This document shows positions 45,781-57,828 of a DNA stretch of 64,000 nucleotides, piece after piece. Below the pieces are notes generated by a model. That model had not been told where the DNA came from. It did not search any database and saw only the letters and a program-made list of their open reading frames with translations. The position numbers and the translations under genes were made by a program. Origin of the DNA: Lepus europaeus (Eukaryota > Chordata > Mammalia > Lagomorpha > Leporidae); contig NC_084829.1 in assembly GCF_033115175.1 (NCBI RefSeq), positions 134,326,996 to 134,390,995 of the forward strand, given 5' to 3'. Positions within the stretch are counted from its first letter, which is position 1. The number at the start of each line of letters is the position of its first letter.

Positions 45781-48700
45781 GTAAGTATCTGTAGTTTAAT
45801 TGGGGTACTACATGTCTCATTTTATGCTGCTGTGAATTGTTATTAGAAAGTATTCATTCTTCAGGCCGGCGCCACGGCTCAATAGGCTAATCCTCTGCCT
45901 GCGGTGCCAGCACACCAGGTTCTAGTCCCAGTCGGGGCACCAGATTCTGTCCCGGTTGCCCCTCTTCCAGGCCAACTCTCTGCTGTGGCCCGGGAGTGCA
46001 GTGGAGGATGGCCCAAGTGCTTGGGCCCTGCACCCCATGGGAAACCAGGAGAAGCACCTGGCTCCTGGCTTCGGATCAGCACAGTGCGCCAGCTGCAGTG
46101 CACCGGCCGCAGCGGCCATTGGAGGGTGAACCAACGGCAAAAGGAAGACCTTTCTCACTGTCCACTCTGCCTGTCAAAAAAAAAAAAAAAAAAAAGTATT
46201 CATTCTTCAAATAGTATGTGAGTATCTAACTATGTTCTAGTTGTACTTGATACAGTAGTAAACCCTGTAAAGGAGACCCCTCCTCTCATGAAGGTGGGAG
46301 ATAACCTTTTCCATTCTTAGTGAAGAACTCATTGTTACAGAGACATTTTATTGTTTTCTCAGTTTCTTTAAACTTGAAGAAAGAGACCTTTACATCTTCA
46401 TGTATACTCATAAACATTGTAATTTCTGTAAAGTGTTGTGGTATATTGTCATTCCTCTTTTTTAGATGGATATCTTTTACTTATTCTTTATTTTTAAGGT
46501 TTATTTACTGCAAATGCAGAAAGGAGAGAGAATCATCCATTCACTGGTTCACTCTCCATAGGACCACAGCAGTCAGGGCTGACCCAGGGCAGAGCCAGGG
46601 TCTCCCAAGTGGGTGGGTGAGGCCTATGCACTTGGGTCATCTTCCACTGATTTCCAAGGTGTACTAGCAGAGAGCTGGGTTGAAGTAGAGCAGCAAGGAC
46701 TTCAATCAGCACCCACATATGGGAAGCCAGTTTTGCAAGTGGCAGCTTAACCCTCTACCACCACAACACTGGCCTCAGATGGCTTTGTTTTTCAGTTAAA
46801 TTGCTGAAAATAATATGGTTCTTATCTTAATCTAGACATTCTGAATTTTAGCTTTTGTTAAACCTGTAGTATTTAAAATTTTTAGTATTAATTGAGATTA
46901 ACAATGTAAATCACAATGAATGAATGAATTTTGTAAACACCTTATAAGCCAAAGATTGATGAGATCTATATTTTATACATTTATTATGAACAATAAGGAT
47001 AAATGAAGGCTGTATTTAAGCTCTAAAAATTAATACTAGCATACCTAGCTATCATTAGTTATTAGTATTAGAAACTAAGTAAAAATGAATTAAACATGAT
47101 TACAGTTTTCAGAGACACGAAATTAAAGATTTTGAAGTTCATCAGTAGTACAATTTTTCCTTTAAAAAAGAGAATGAATATATCTGCTAAAATATTTTGA
47201 GATGAAAATGCTTAACACTGCTTTTGTACTTGAGAATAACATACAGAACAGAAGTTTTTCTGGGAGTGCTAGCTGAAAATTTTGAGTCAGTGGACAAGTT
47301 AGTGGTTAAAAAAAAAAAAAAAAAGTTAAATTTCCACAGATTCAGATCAGTGTTTCTCAGTGTCTTGTGTTTGAAATTTTGTTTTAGTTCAAATTTCATC
47401 TTCATCTTTGGTAAACTTTGAACTTTCTAATTTGAAAATATGACACCCAGGGCTGGTGCTATGCTGCATCAGGTTAATAAAGCCACAGCCTGCAGTGGTG
47501 GCATTCAAGTCCTGGCTGCTCCATTTCTGATCCAGCTCCTTTCTCATGCTCCTGGGAAAGCAGCAAAGGCTGACCCAAGTCCTTGGGGCTCTGGACCCAT
47601 GTGAGAGACCCAGAAGAAGCTCCTGGCTCTTGGCTTCAGCCTGGCAAAGCCCATTTGTTGTGGCCACCTGGGGAGCGAACCAGTAGATGGAAGATCTCTA
47701 TCTCTGTCTTTCCTCTCTGTGTAACTCTGCCTTTCAAATAAATAAATCTTTAAAGAAGAAAAGAGGCCGGCGCCATGGCTCAATAGGCTAATCCTCCACC
47801 TGCGGCGCTGGCACACCGGGTTCAGGTCCCGGTCTGGGCACCGGATTCTGTTCCAGTTGCCCCTCTTCAGTCCAGTTCTATGCTGTGGCCCGGGAGTGCA
47901 GTAGAAGATGGCCCAAATCCTTGGGCCCTGCACCCGCATGGGAGACCAGGAGAAGCACCTGGCACCTGGCACCTGGCTTCGGATCAGCGCGGTGTGCCGG
48001 CCGCAGCAGCCATTAGAGGGTGAACCAACGGAAAGAGGAAGACCTTTGTCTCTCTCTCTCTCTCTCATTGTCCACTCTGCCTGTCAAAAAAAAAAAAAAA
48101 GAAAGAAAATATGACACGTGACAGAGGAACTCAAAAAGTTTTAAGCAGAAGTGTCTGATTCATTCCTGATTCATTCATGTGTTATATATTATCCAGTAAA
48201 TTTTTCTCTTTCTTGTGTGTGTAGTAAACATTTTTATAGATAAAAGTTGCAATGAAAATTTAAATTCATATACTATCTTGGAGCTTAGTTCTTAATCTGT
48301 TTATATTCTGTAGGTAATAATAGTTTTAAAAGACTTTCATATCTAAGGAATCTGAAACTGGGTTTCCAGTTTCCACATTTTTTGCACTCAGAATTGCCAT
48401 GTTGAACTGGAAGATACAGGGTAAAGCTGTGATGGGAATGAAGCAGAATAAAGCAAGCCTAAAAGTACAGAGTGGTGAAAGGGTGGGGGTTTCAGGAGAA
48501 TAGGCAGGGGAAGGCCCTCCTACTGCGTGACACCTGGTGAGAGCTGAATGAAGTGAGAATGTTGAGGGGAGAGTATTTCATATCAAATTAACAGCTGTTG
48601 CATAGCTCCTGAGTTGTGAACAAGGTTGGCACCTCTGAGAATACATGTAGATTCCAGTTATGTGACTAGAATGGAATAAGAGTTGAAATGTTAGTATACT

Positions 48701-51700
48701 TGTATTATGTTACTTTCAGGTATTTAGTGAGATTACTATAGTCCTTGTGTTTTGGAGTAAAATGTTCCTTCTATTCAAAATTGATTTTTGAATGGGTGAT
48801 TTGGAGAACAGTTATTTCAATCTTAGATAAGCTTGGAATAATATTTGTAATTAACTTGACCATGTAGAGCAGGACCATGTATGAGAATTAATGCTTATTA
48901 AGTAATCAGATTTTTTTTTTCCAGAAAGTATTAATGAAGCTTAGAAAACCTAGAATTACAGCCACAATTTGGTCCTCAGGAAAAATTATTTGCACTGGAG
49001 CAACAAGGTAAATGTCACTTGGGTTTTTAATTTTAATTTTTTAATTTACCCCTCGTGGAAAGGACGTTTTCCTAGACTTAAAAACAAAATCATGTGAAAA
49101 TCTGTTATTTTCCTCAGTGTAAAATTTATTTTCCAACTAATGTATACTTTTTTTTTTCCTCCCTTAAAACCGTAGTGAAGAAGAAGCTAAATTTGGTGCC
49201 AGACGTTTAGCCCGCAGTCTGCAGAAACTAGGTTTTCAGGTAACACTTTCAAAAAATACCCATAGATGGAAAGGGTAGAGAGAATGGTTAATGGGTACAG
49301 GAGTGCCACTGGACAGGAGGAATAAGTTCTAATATTTATAGTACAATCAGAAAAGTATGGTAGACAAGAATGAATTGAGTATGTCCCAAAAGCTTACAGA
49401 GAAGATTTTGAATATTCCTAGTACAAAAAAATGATATGTATCTGAGTTTATTGATATGCCAGCTTACCCTGGTTCTGATCATTGTATATTCTGTTCAGGT
49501 TTTGAAATATTATACTGTATCCCTTAAATATGAGTGATAATATGTGTGATTTTAAAATAAATGCTTAAAAATCCAAGCTGCAAATATTCAAGGGTTTATT
49601 TTTGTAAAATTAAAATGTCTAATTTATTTAAATTAAGGAAATCACTGCAGAATTGTTCATATGGTTAAATGTTTCCTAGGTTTTTTTTAATGGTATTCTT
49701 TAGTGTGAAAATGTGGTAGCAAAACTTGGCCATGTAGGTATTTATAAAACATCCTGAATTTTATCCAGATTGCTTTCCCATGAAGAGACTTGCTTCCTTA
49801 CAAATTGGTTTTTTAACTCTCTTTTTCACCTCTCACATATACACAAATTTTTTAAATCATTTCAAGAATGGTAGATCAGGATAATGAGAGTTGCAGGGCC
49901 TGTTGACAGGGGCACACTGGGTGGTAGGCTCTCATACATGCAAAGTGACTCTTATTGGCATGTCACCCTTATCAAATGTAATTTTGAAGAGATATAATGT
50001 TGAATAAAACTATTGCACATTATGGTCTTGCTGGGTCATCTACAAATGATGAGTAAGTGAAAGATAAAGTTGAGAAATGGTCTCTGAAGAAGAGGGCCAG
50101 GCTTGTTGGGGATTTGAAGACGTTTGTAAAAGCTGTGATGGGAAGCTGAATTTCTGATGACTTTAGTTAGTGCCTGTCAAGTGAGTGGGCTGCTGGTGGG
50201 CCCTAGCGATGTTAGAGTTTGAGTGGCACTAGCGAGCCTTGCAGGGTAACAGTGGTTTGACGGTGGGCTACTTTGCGGGTTTGTGCCTTTCTGCAACTGC
50301 TTTATGCGAGTAGTGAGTTGAATAGTTCGATCTCCAGAAGTGTAGTTTTAGGGAGAATGTTGGAAAAGATGACGAGGTGAAGCAATTGAAGGTTGGTAAC
50401 GGGATGGGCTGAAGTTGTTCCTGCGAAGAGAACATTGTTTTCGACCTTGGAGTTACATTTCTTACCATAACATTGTAAATCTTGAGAGAAATCCCAATTA
50501 GTTAAAAACGCTGTTTATTTGTTTCTTTACTGGAGAGAGAGAATGTGCCCATGTGCTGATTGACTCCCAGTTGTCTTCCATGGCCTCTGACTGAGACCAA
50601 AGCCGGGGAGTTGGGAACATCTGCGTGGGTGGCACAAAGCCAGTTTGTTGAGCCATCATCACTGCTCCCCAGGGTCTGCATTGCTAGGAAGCTGGAGTCA
50701 GGAATAGAGCCACTCTGTGTCTTCAGAGACAAAGTGAACATCTAACTTAAAACTCAAGGAACTGCTCTCGTTGCATGTAAGAAATGTCTGACCTTTGGAG
50801 CTCAGTGCACATCCTGTCTATTTATTGAACTTTTAAAGTGACAATGTTGAAATTTTTGACTCTAGAACAGGGATGTGCAGAATCATTTGGTCTGGCCCTG
50901 CCAAGGCAGTCACAGGTGGAATTCAGAATTCAGTATGTCTGTCTATATAGCAGGCTGATTTTTAAGTTGATAATTTTGTATGGACCATAATTGATGTAAG
51001 AAATACCAAATGACTCCTCACCAAATAAAAGTTCCTCACCTCTGTTTTAGAAAGAGGATCCTGCTTTATTTTTTTTTCTCCTTCACTATTCTCTTTCTAT
51101 TCCCAGTAGTGTTAATTAAATGTTCTATTTGAATTCTTAAGAAATTAAACAGAGGCTAGCACTATGGTATAGTGGGCTAAGCCTCTGCCTGTGGCATCAG
51201 TATCCCATGTGGGCACTGGTTCATGTCCTGCCTGTTCCTCTTCTGATCCAGCTCTCTGCTATGGCCTGGGAAAGCAGTAGAAGATGGCCCAAGTGCTTGG
51301 GCCCCTGCACCCACATGAGAGACCTGGAAGAAGTTCCTGGCTCCTGGCTTTGGATCGGTCCAGCTCCAGCTGTTGCGGCCATTTGGGGAGTGAACCAGCG
51401 GATGGAAAACCTTTCTCGCTGTCTCCCCCTCTGTAGCTCTACCTCTCAAATAAATAAATAAAATCTTAAAGAAAAAGAAATTAAAGAGTCAAAAGGCCCC
51501 ACATGTTCTGTTTTAATAATACAAGTATCTCAGATTTTACTATTTAGTGAAGTTTTTGAGCTTTCATTTTTTCAAGGATTGAAACTTAACTATTAAAGAT
51601 TATGTGATGAACAGATTTTTGAATTCAAAATAATTCATTGAGTTTTACTTCTCTCTTTAGGTAATATTTACAGATTTTAAGGTTGTTAACGTTCTGGCAG

Positions 51701-52593
51701 TGTGTAACATGCCATTTGAAATCCGTTTGCCAGAATTCACAAAGAACAATAGACCTCATGCCAGGTAGGTCTTTGAAGACTCAAGATAGTTTGAAATTAC
51801 TAGTCAGGCTATTATTATTTATATTAATTGTGGCTTTTTTAAAAATACAGTTATGAACCTGAACTTCATCCTGCTGTGTGCTATCGGATAAAGTCTCTAA
51901 GAGCTACATTACAGATTTTTTCTACAGGAAGTATCACAGTAACAGGTATTTTGTGATGTTGAAACTTAGACTTGTCAATTTTGGACTGAATGATATAAAA
52001 GATGCACCTGACAAGATAGAAATAATGTCTTATTTGTCCCCTACAAGGAAATACAATCTCCCAACTTTTAACATTATAGATTGGTGTTACCTGTTTTTGT
52101 ACTGTTTGTAAATCTTAGATATACTATGCTAGTTTGTGTATTTCTTCATTGTCTTGGTGAGATTCATCCATATCATTCTATATAGTTGTATGTGGATCTT
52201 TCATTATTGTCTAGTAGCCAGTGCATGAATATACTGTCCATGAGCATTTGAGTACTTGCCAGCCTGGAGCTATTAGTAATATTCTAGTGTACACCCCTGA
52301 AGTATGGTTTTTAATTTTGTGTTTTGGATTTTCTTTAATTGTCCAGAAAAAATTGTATTCTCTCGGTTCATATGACTCTGTGTAGGATTATGGAAGTGTA
52401 GATATTTTAAACTAATTTAAAACTCTGAACTACTTGATGATTGGTAATTCTGGGAAGTCACTTGTCCCCTTTTTTAACTCTTCTCACCCTTTCCTCCATT
52501 GTGTTTGTTACAGGACCCAATGTAAAGGCTGTTGCTACTGCTGTGGAACAGATTTACCCATTTGTGTTTGAAAGCAGGAAAGAAATTTTATAA
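45646..52593 (+). CDS. TBPL1: TBPL1, TATA-box-binding-protein-like 1 (TLF/TRF2), six coding exons
   Basis: TBPL1 is a nuclear core-promoter factor related to TBP. In the known family it binds TFIIA and TFIIB, acts mainly at TATA-less promoters, and is needed for spermiogenesis in mice. Coding exons are 45646-45780, 48925-49007, 49176-49239, 51661-51764, 51851-51945 and 52514-52593. All five introns are GT-AG, phases match at every junction, and the joined frame is 186 residues ending in TAA, the human length. The protein is two TBP-core repeats: repeat 1 about residues 8-95 (with TATIWSSGK and ICTGATSEEEAKFGARR) and repeat 2 about 97-186 (with SYEPELHPAVCYRI and FSTGSITVTG). TBP has Phe where this protein has Trp in IWSSGK, consistent with the family's altered TATA binding. 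No frameshift or premature stop was seen, so the gene is probably functional. Confidence 0.97.
45864..46192 (+). mobile_element. Young CSINE next to TBPL1 exon 2
   Basis: It starts 83 bp after the exon-2 donor. Exact 17-bp TSD AAAGTATTCATTCTTCA at 45847-45863 and 46193-46209, with a pure A-tail, so very recent. Confidence 0.96.
46490..46780 (-). mobile_element. CSINE in TBPL1 intron 2
   Basis: AAGGTTTATTTACTGCAAAT tail side. Complement body ends CCACAACACTGGCC. Confidence 0.82.
47447..47756 (+). mobile_element. CSINE, first of a pair in TBPL1 intron 2
   Basis: CAGGGCTGGTGCTATGCTGC head and CAAATAAATAAATCTTTAAA tail. The TSD GAAAATATGACAC lies at 47434-47446 and next occurs only after the second SINE (48105-48117). 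Confidence 0.9.
47763..48104 (+). mobile_element. Young CSINE inserted in the tail of the previous one
   Basis: AGGCCGGCGCCATGGCTCAA head. Includes a small GCACCTG duplication (47957-47971), (CT)n and a poly(A). Both elements share the outer TSD, so this one landed in the A-rich tail of the older. Confidence 0.92.
48118..48924 (+). other. Rest of TBPL1 intron 2, no gene
   Basis: Contains a weak MIR/L2-like stretch around 48480-48640. Otherwise unique AT-rich sequence up to the T-run and acceptor of the exon at 48925. Confidence 0.5.
48925..49007 (+). CDS. TBPL1: TBPL1 exon 3 (coding exon 2)
   Basis: A run of T residues and CCAG precede 48925, and donor GTAAAT follows 49007. The 83-nt exon encodes 27 residues, starting KVLMKLRKPRITATIW, plus two bases of a split Ser codon. 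It carries the central strands of TBP repeat 1, including the IWSSGK turn. Confidence 0.95.
49176..49239 (+). CDS. TBPL1: TBPL1 exon 4 (coding exon 3)
   Basis: This 64-nt exon has acceptor CCGTAG and donor CAG|GTAACA. It completes the split Ser and encodes EEEAKFGARRLARSLQKLGFQ less its first split base, the helix of TBP repeat 1. It is only 168 bp after the previous exon. Confidence 0.95.
50515..50745 (-). mobile_element. Old CSINE in TBPL1 intron 4
   Basis: Diverged complement body: ACTGGAGAGAGAGAATGTGC, GCCATCATCACTGCTCCCCA, GCATTGCTAGGAAGCTGGAG. No clear TSD. Confidence 0.7.
51150..51474 (+). mobile_element. CSINE in TBPL1 intron 4
   Basis: GCTAGCACTATGGTATAGTG head and CTCTCAAATAAATAAATAAA tail. 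TSD AAGAAATTAAA at 51139-51149 and 51475-51485. It lies 187 bp before the next coding exon. Confidence 0.93.
51661..51764 (+). CDS. TBPL1: TBPL1 exon 5 (coding exon 4)
   Basis: This 104-nt exon encodes VIFTDFKVVNVLAVCNMPFE and onward to NNRPHA, the link from repeat 1 into repeat 2. The acceptor CTCTCTTTAG is followed directly by GTAATA, so the exon itself starts with a donor-like sequence; see the findings. The donor is CAG|GTAGGT. Confidence 0.95.
51851..51945 (+). CDS. TBPL1: TBPL1 exon 6 (coding exon 5)
   Basis: This 95-nt exon follows an intron of only 86 nt. It encodes YEPELHPAVCYRIKSLRATL and on to FSTGSITVT. The acceptor is AATACAG and the donor is CAG|GTATTT. It forms the core strands of TBP repeat 2. 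Confidence 0.95.
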
Positions 52594-53045
52594 TTCATCA
52601 CTTAATGAATCTCTAACTGAGCACCTTTTAAAACCTGCTGCACATTGGACTCAAAGCAAAAGGAAAACTGGACCAACAGTAATTGAGGAAATAGACTCTT
52701 TTATTCATTCATGGCTACAGTGTAAGCTCCAGTCCCTTTGGATGTTATTTCAGACCTTGCTGTAATATAAAAAGGAAGTTTACAAGACATGACATTGCTG
52801 CTTTTACAAAAGGACATTCTATTTATTTTCGCAGTAATTTTCATGTCCCCATAAGCAGAGCTGTCACAGTGTGCACTACCTTAATTGTTTTATTGTTATT
52901 TTTTTTTCCAGTTTGAGCTGATGTGTTTTATTTGTGAATAGTCTTTTACATTTTTGTATGCTGAATATGGGCACCAAAGAACCTGTAAAAGTTATCTTTT
53001 TCAATTGAATGTGCACAAATAAAAGTTTGGAAAAGATCTCTTCAT
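52514..53045 (+). CDS. TBPL1: TBPL1 last exon: C-terminus (to 52593) and 3'UTR
   Basis: The acceptor is TTGTTACAG. Codons 162-186 begin PNVKAVATAVEQIYPFVFES and end EIL, with TAA at 52591-52593. The rest, about 450 nt, is 3'UTR ending near the AATAAA at 53018-53023. The exact cleavage site cannot be fixed by eye. A second AATAAA at 53253 could give a longer form. Confidence 0.9.
53018..53023 (+). promoter_or_regulatory. TBPL1 polyadenylation signal AATAAA
   Basis: A canonical AATAAA lies 425 nt after the stop codon, in a T/G-rich setting. Another AATAAA lies at 53253-53258. The first is the more likely main site because the sequence just beyond it is U-rich. Confidence 0.75.
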
Positions 53046-53049
53046 ATCC

Positions 53050-56000
53050 ATTCTATAACTTTTATTCCCCATTTTCTAAACAAAAATTGTATTCATGATT
53101 TTTTTTTAATCTATGCAAGCTTAGACTGGCTAAAGTGTGTTGGCTTCTTTTTGAAGTGTATTTTGTGTACGTATGTATATGCCACATGTGTATAGTATCT
53201 TTTAATGCTCTGTTACCAAATATCAAGTAGAATTTTTTTCTTGCAGATTAGAAATAAAAACATGTATATAAACTCTAGGGAATGGGAGTAGAACTTTATA
53301 GACAAAAGATAATGTTTTATGTTGTTAATTTAAAGTGATAGAAAATGTTACATAACTCTTAAGAGATTGTAGTTTTAAAATGAAAAAGTTCCCTACTAGA
53401 TGGCTATGAGAAAGAAGCTGTGACGGGTTGTACACCATTTGTACCTTTGTTACTCTGGAAAGACTCAACTGTAGTTGTATGAAAGTGATTGAGGTTCTTG
53501 TCTCATAAACCTTAGGTTGGTGCTCCAGGCTAATCTTAGAGCCTTGTCAGATGTTGGTAACATTGTGCTCTTTTAACAAGTGCCCACAAGCTGCCTCTGT
53601 GCCACAGGATAATTATAATGTGGTTCACCTTGGAACTTGAAAGCCATTTTGCCAGATATTTTCCATTGTTGTGTCTTAATGCAGCTGAAAATGGCTGTTC
53701 AGTATATGGGATTGCTACTCTTAAAAGTTTTAGTAAATAACACATTTATGAAGCAGTGTCTTCCAGGCTTGCCTGTGAACCTTCGAACGGTAATACAGGG
53801 GCAAGCTGCCATTGGATTTCACTGCCTCCATCTAGGAGTTTACTGTAACCAGCAGGGATTTTACCTAGAAATAAAGCTCAGTAGAGTCAGAATCACTGCT
53901 CAGTAGAAACTGAACAATATCCCAATAACAATCTTCCACTAGAACCTAAATTACCAGAATATTTTGAAACCTTTATGAAAAATTGCAACATTTTAACCTC
54001 CATATATAGTATGTTTTCCTTATCACATAAAATCTTGAAAACTTAGGTTAAGTACTGCATTGAATAATACACATTATTTCATGCTTATTTTTATCTTCCT
54101 TTTAAATGCCTGCCTCTAACACTGCTCATTTCTTCAAAAGTAGGGGTAAAGGCTAACTATAATATTTTATTTCTTATGAAAGATTTAATTGTGATTTTTT
54201 TTAGAATTTTATTCTTTATTTTTACATTTTGTCTATTTGCTTTATTTTATGATCCAGTTGGGTAATTGAACTCATAGATACAGAAAATAAAATTAAAGCG
54301 TTATAGGAGGACTCTAAAATTTAGGATTTTCACTTAGTCTTAACAATAGTAAGTGACCTCCTATTTTGCAGTGTTCACAGAAAAAGAAATATAGAATGGG
54401 GAGTGGGGGAGGGGCATGATTAAAGAGCCAAGATGTGAATCCAGATGATGTGGTATTTTCAGTATTCAAACAACTTGAACCCTTAGCAGATCACTAGCTC
54501 GTTGAAGTGCTTTATCTGAAAAGGTAGGGAGGCCAGGCTGACCAGACCTGGTCTCGAGAGCACCACCTGGCAGAGTGTTCATGTGCTCTACTACACAAGG
54601 CTGATGTCCTCTGTTGGCTTTCCACAAGTACTGTCAATTTTTTAATATATAAATAAAAACTGTGAATATATATATGAAAATTATAAGTATTCCCCCCTTT
54701 TTATTTTTGAAAACCAAAAAGCTTGATTTGGTGTTGAGGGGTGGGTGTCGGATGAAAATTAGTTTGAAGACTAAATTGTTTAGTTACAGACTGGGGATAA
54801 TAAAAGAAAAACAGTGGTTAAGATACTGAAGTTGAAGTCACTATTAAGAAACCAGCTAGGCTTATAATAATTTCCTGTCCATTTTCAAAGAATGGCTAAA
54901 CCAAGAAATAGCTAAGGTATGTACCTATAGTGTTTGAAATTCAAAGTGAACACATGGTACTCTTTTGTTAAATACAGTTTGCGATGCTTAGCAAAGAAAG
55001 AAAATTTGATACTGATCTCTTGTCTTGATTTAAAAAAAAAATTTCTGATAAAAATTCTTATTTTAAGCTTCCTAAATTGATCCTCTGCAGAACACACTTT
55101 CCCTTCTCTTTCCAAAACGAAATCTTATAAGCTGTAACTTGTATACAGAATGTACGATAGAATTCAGATCTCAGATCTCCTTTTCTTTGTATGTGTGTGT
55201 GTGTTTGTGTGTGCACGCCAGCCCCTGTTAATTTAATCATTCCATTTTAGGGCCAGGACTTTTATTGTCAGTCTCCTGAGTCTCTGATATTAGTTTCACT
55301 ATTGCTTTACACAGATTTACCATCTTTCCACTGTTATAAGGAACATAGTAGCCATGTATTCTTGTAGTCAAATTGGGACAATTTGTCAGGAGCCAGTAGG
55401 AAAATTACAGCTAAATAAAAGGGTTTTGCCTCTTGGGATTCTTTTTTCTTCACGCTAATTGAATTTTTTAAAAACTCTTTCAAGTTAGGTTTTCTTATTT
55501 TCAAGTTTTTGGTGTGTCTTTCATACCTTGTAATAAATTAGTAATTTAATGGGTGACCAAGTAGTCAAAATGTTCAAAATTTTTTATTATGTAGTTTCTG
55601 TCATATCCAAATAATTTTGGTAAAATGTCTCAGTTCAGCTGGAGGAATGAGAGCAGATGAGAGCCGTCCATCATACAGGTGAAAGCCAAAATTGCTGGTA
55701 CAGTCAGTTGGCCATCTCTGTTTCATCACATAAAATAATATGAAGATATGTCTTCAATCATCTGAAAGCATTAACTATAGCCTGTGTGCCGTAACCTGAG
55801 GTAGAGGTTATTCCTGAAGACTGAAGAATTCCAGGAAACTAGAAATTACTATAAGTTAACATGACAATCTTACAAAGAGAAGTTTTATTGGTTTGATTTA
55901 ATAACTTAAACCTAATTGCTTAGACATTTGGATAAATAATAGTCTGTGTTTTATTAACAGCTATTTCTAAATAAATATGGTCCCAGGATTTTTAAATTGT

Positions 56001-57237
56001 CCTTTCTGTTCATAAAAAATGGAAAGATGCTGCTTTTTGGCTTGCAGAATTCTTTCATCTAATATTGTGCAATATTTACATGAAATTGATAAAAGTAGAT
56101 TATTTTGCATACTTCATGACATAAAATAAGCTGTATAGTCTGTACTCGTTGAACTGTAACTATATTATCGCTAGGACCCTCACTAGTACCCTGTCCTAAT
56201 CTAGAGTATATGTGCAATTAAATTTTCCACATTGTGTGTCCTGGTTTTTTGTCACACAAGACCCAGTGCAAGGAGTGTCTTATATTAGGCAAAAACTAAA
56301 CTCGTGTCCACACGTATTGTGTCTGAATAATAATAAATATGCAACTGGCTTCTGTACATACATAGCTTAAGGCAAAGGTTGATCATTTCACCAAGACCTC
56401 ATCTCACCAAGGCTGCTCTGTGAAAAAGTATTGAACCAGCCAATATATGTGTATATATTTTACCTGATTTTGTGCTCAGAATAAGAAAGAGATCACTTAG
56501 AATCTTGTACCTCATCCACCTTTTGGTGAAGAGGGGATTAAAGGTTGTGTTTCTAATTTCAGGAAGACCCTAAAACTAGCTCCATGCCACAGAAGAGGAA
56601 ACACGAGTGGCACATAGCTTCCAGTATCGAGACCTCCTCCTGCATGTTCTTGAGCTGTGTCAGCACTCCAAGGCTCCCAGGACTGGGGAAGGCTGCTGTG
56701 GATGTCCAGCCACACAGCTTTTTACACTCCTAAGAGCTGCTCTTGGAGTTTTCCTTTTTGAAGCTGTGTTGGCACTAATTCTTCTTGGTGATGATTCATA
56801 AAACAAATGTTGTTTTTCACATAGTTCCTAAAAGAGAAAGGCACTAATGAAAATGTCATTCTTAGTTTACATTATTTGAATGAATATGTGCAGGCAATTA
56901 TTCACAGAATCACCTTGGGTTTTAACGTTTTAGCCATCCAAAAGACATTTCTATTGCAAAGTCTTGATGTGTCACAAAGTTCAGTAAACCACAGAACTTT
57001 GGTCAATGTCACAAAGGTTCCAGCAGTTGACTTCTTAGAACACAACCACAGCTGTCTTCTCTGTAGGGAAGAATTCCAAGTAGGATTCCTATTTCAGCAT
57101 TTCCATTTCTCACACTCTACTGATAGGCCTGTGTTTCATCTACACACCCTGCTCTGCATTATTCCTTCACGCCTGTGTTGACAAATTCTTTTCTACAACA
57201 TTACACTAATCAGCATGTATAGTGCTATAGTATTTTA
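53050..57237. other. Low-repeat 3' flank of TBPL1
   Basis: About 4.2 kb with no SINE. A (GT)n run lies at 55190-55215 and AT-rich stretches are common. No frame with a recognisable domain. In human, the sugar-transporter gene SLC2A12 lies beyond TBPL1 in the opposite orientation, so part of this block could be its 3'UTR on the minus strand. I saw none of its coding sequence here. Confidence 0.4.
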
Positions 57238-57249
57238 TCTTTATTTTTT

Positions 57250-57488
57250 TTAAGATTTTGAGAGGTAGAGTTATGGACAGACAGAAATATTTTCCTTCTG
57301 CTTATGCACTCCCCAGATGGCCACAATGGCCGGAGTTGGGCCAATCTGAAGCCAGGAACCTGGAGCTTTTTCTGCATCTTCCATGTGGATACAGGGGTCC
57401 AAGCACTCGGAACTTAAACCAGCACCCATATGGGATGCTGGTACCACAGGCAGAGGATTAGCCTACCATGCCACAGCGCCAGCCCTTG
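57250..57488 (-). mobile_element. CSINE with internal deletion
   Basis: The complement body jumps from CCAAGCACTCGG to AACTTAAACCAGCACCC, losing about 70 bases. TSD TCTTTATTTTTT at 57238-57249 and 57489-57500. Confidence 0.88.
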
Positions 57489-57554
57489 TCTTTATTTTTT
57501 GAAAAGAGGAATGCCATCTTCGAACTTTCCATTTCAGATCTCTCTTACTGTGGT

Positions 57555-57800
57555 TTACTCAAATGAGTGACTGCAATGTGCCATGCTCTGGCAAGTGATG
57601 TGGACAGCGTGAAGAGAGATTTGCTCTCAAGGAGCTTACATTTTTACTAGGGGAGGCAACAAATAAAGTATGTGTTTAAATAAAGGAGGGGAAATGCTAA
57701 TGCAGAAAGCTAGGAAAGGGAAAAGGAGTGACTCGAGGGTGTTCTATCATACAGGTTGCATATCTCTATAGAAATGCAACTAGATGAAACTAGAATGAAA
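57555..57800 (+). repeat. MIR/L2-like fossil
   Basis: TGCCATGCTCTGGCAAGTGA, AAGGAGCTTACATTTTTACT and GGGGAGGCAACAAATAAAGT fit the ancient mammalian repeat pattern. Exact family uncertain. Confidence 0.5.
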
Positions 57801-57828
57801 TGAGGGAGGAAACCATGTTAAGAATTCT

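Noticed and set aside
53637-53906. 89-codon frame in the TBPL1 3' flank
   Set aside because: No recognised domain, poor start context, no splice signals, and not supported by any known neighbour gene.
54560-54575. CTCF-like motif in complement near CACCACCTGGCAG
   Set aside because: Only about 11 of 14 core positions match, which is weak compared with the site at 39540.
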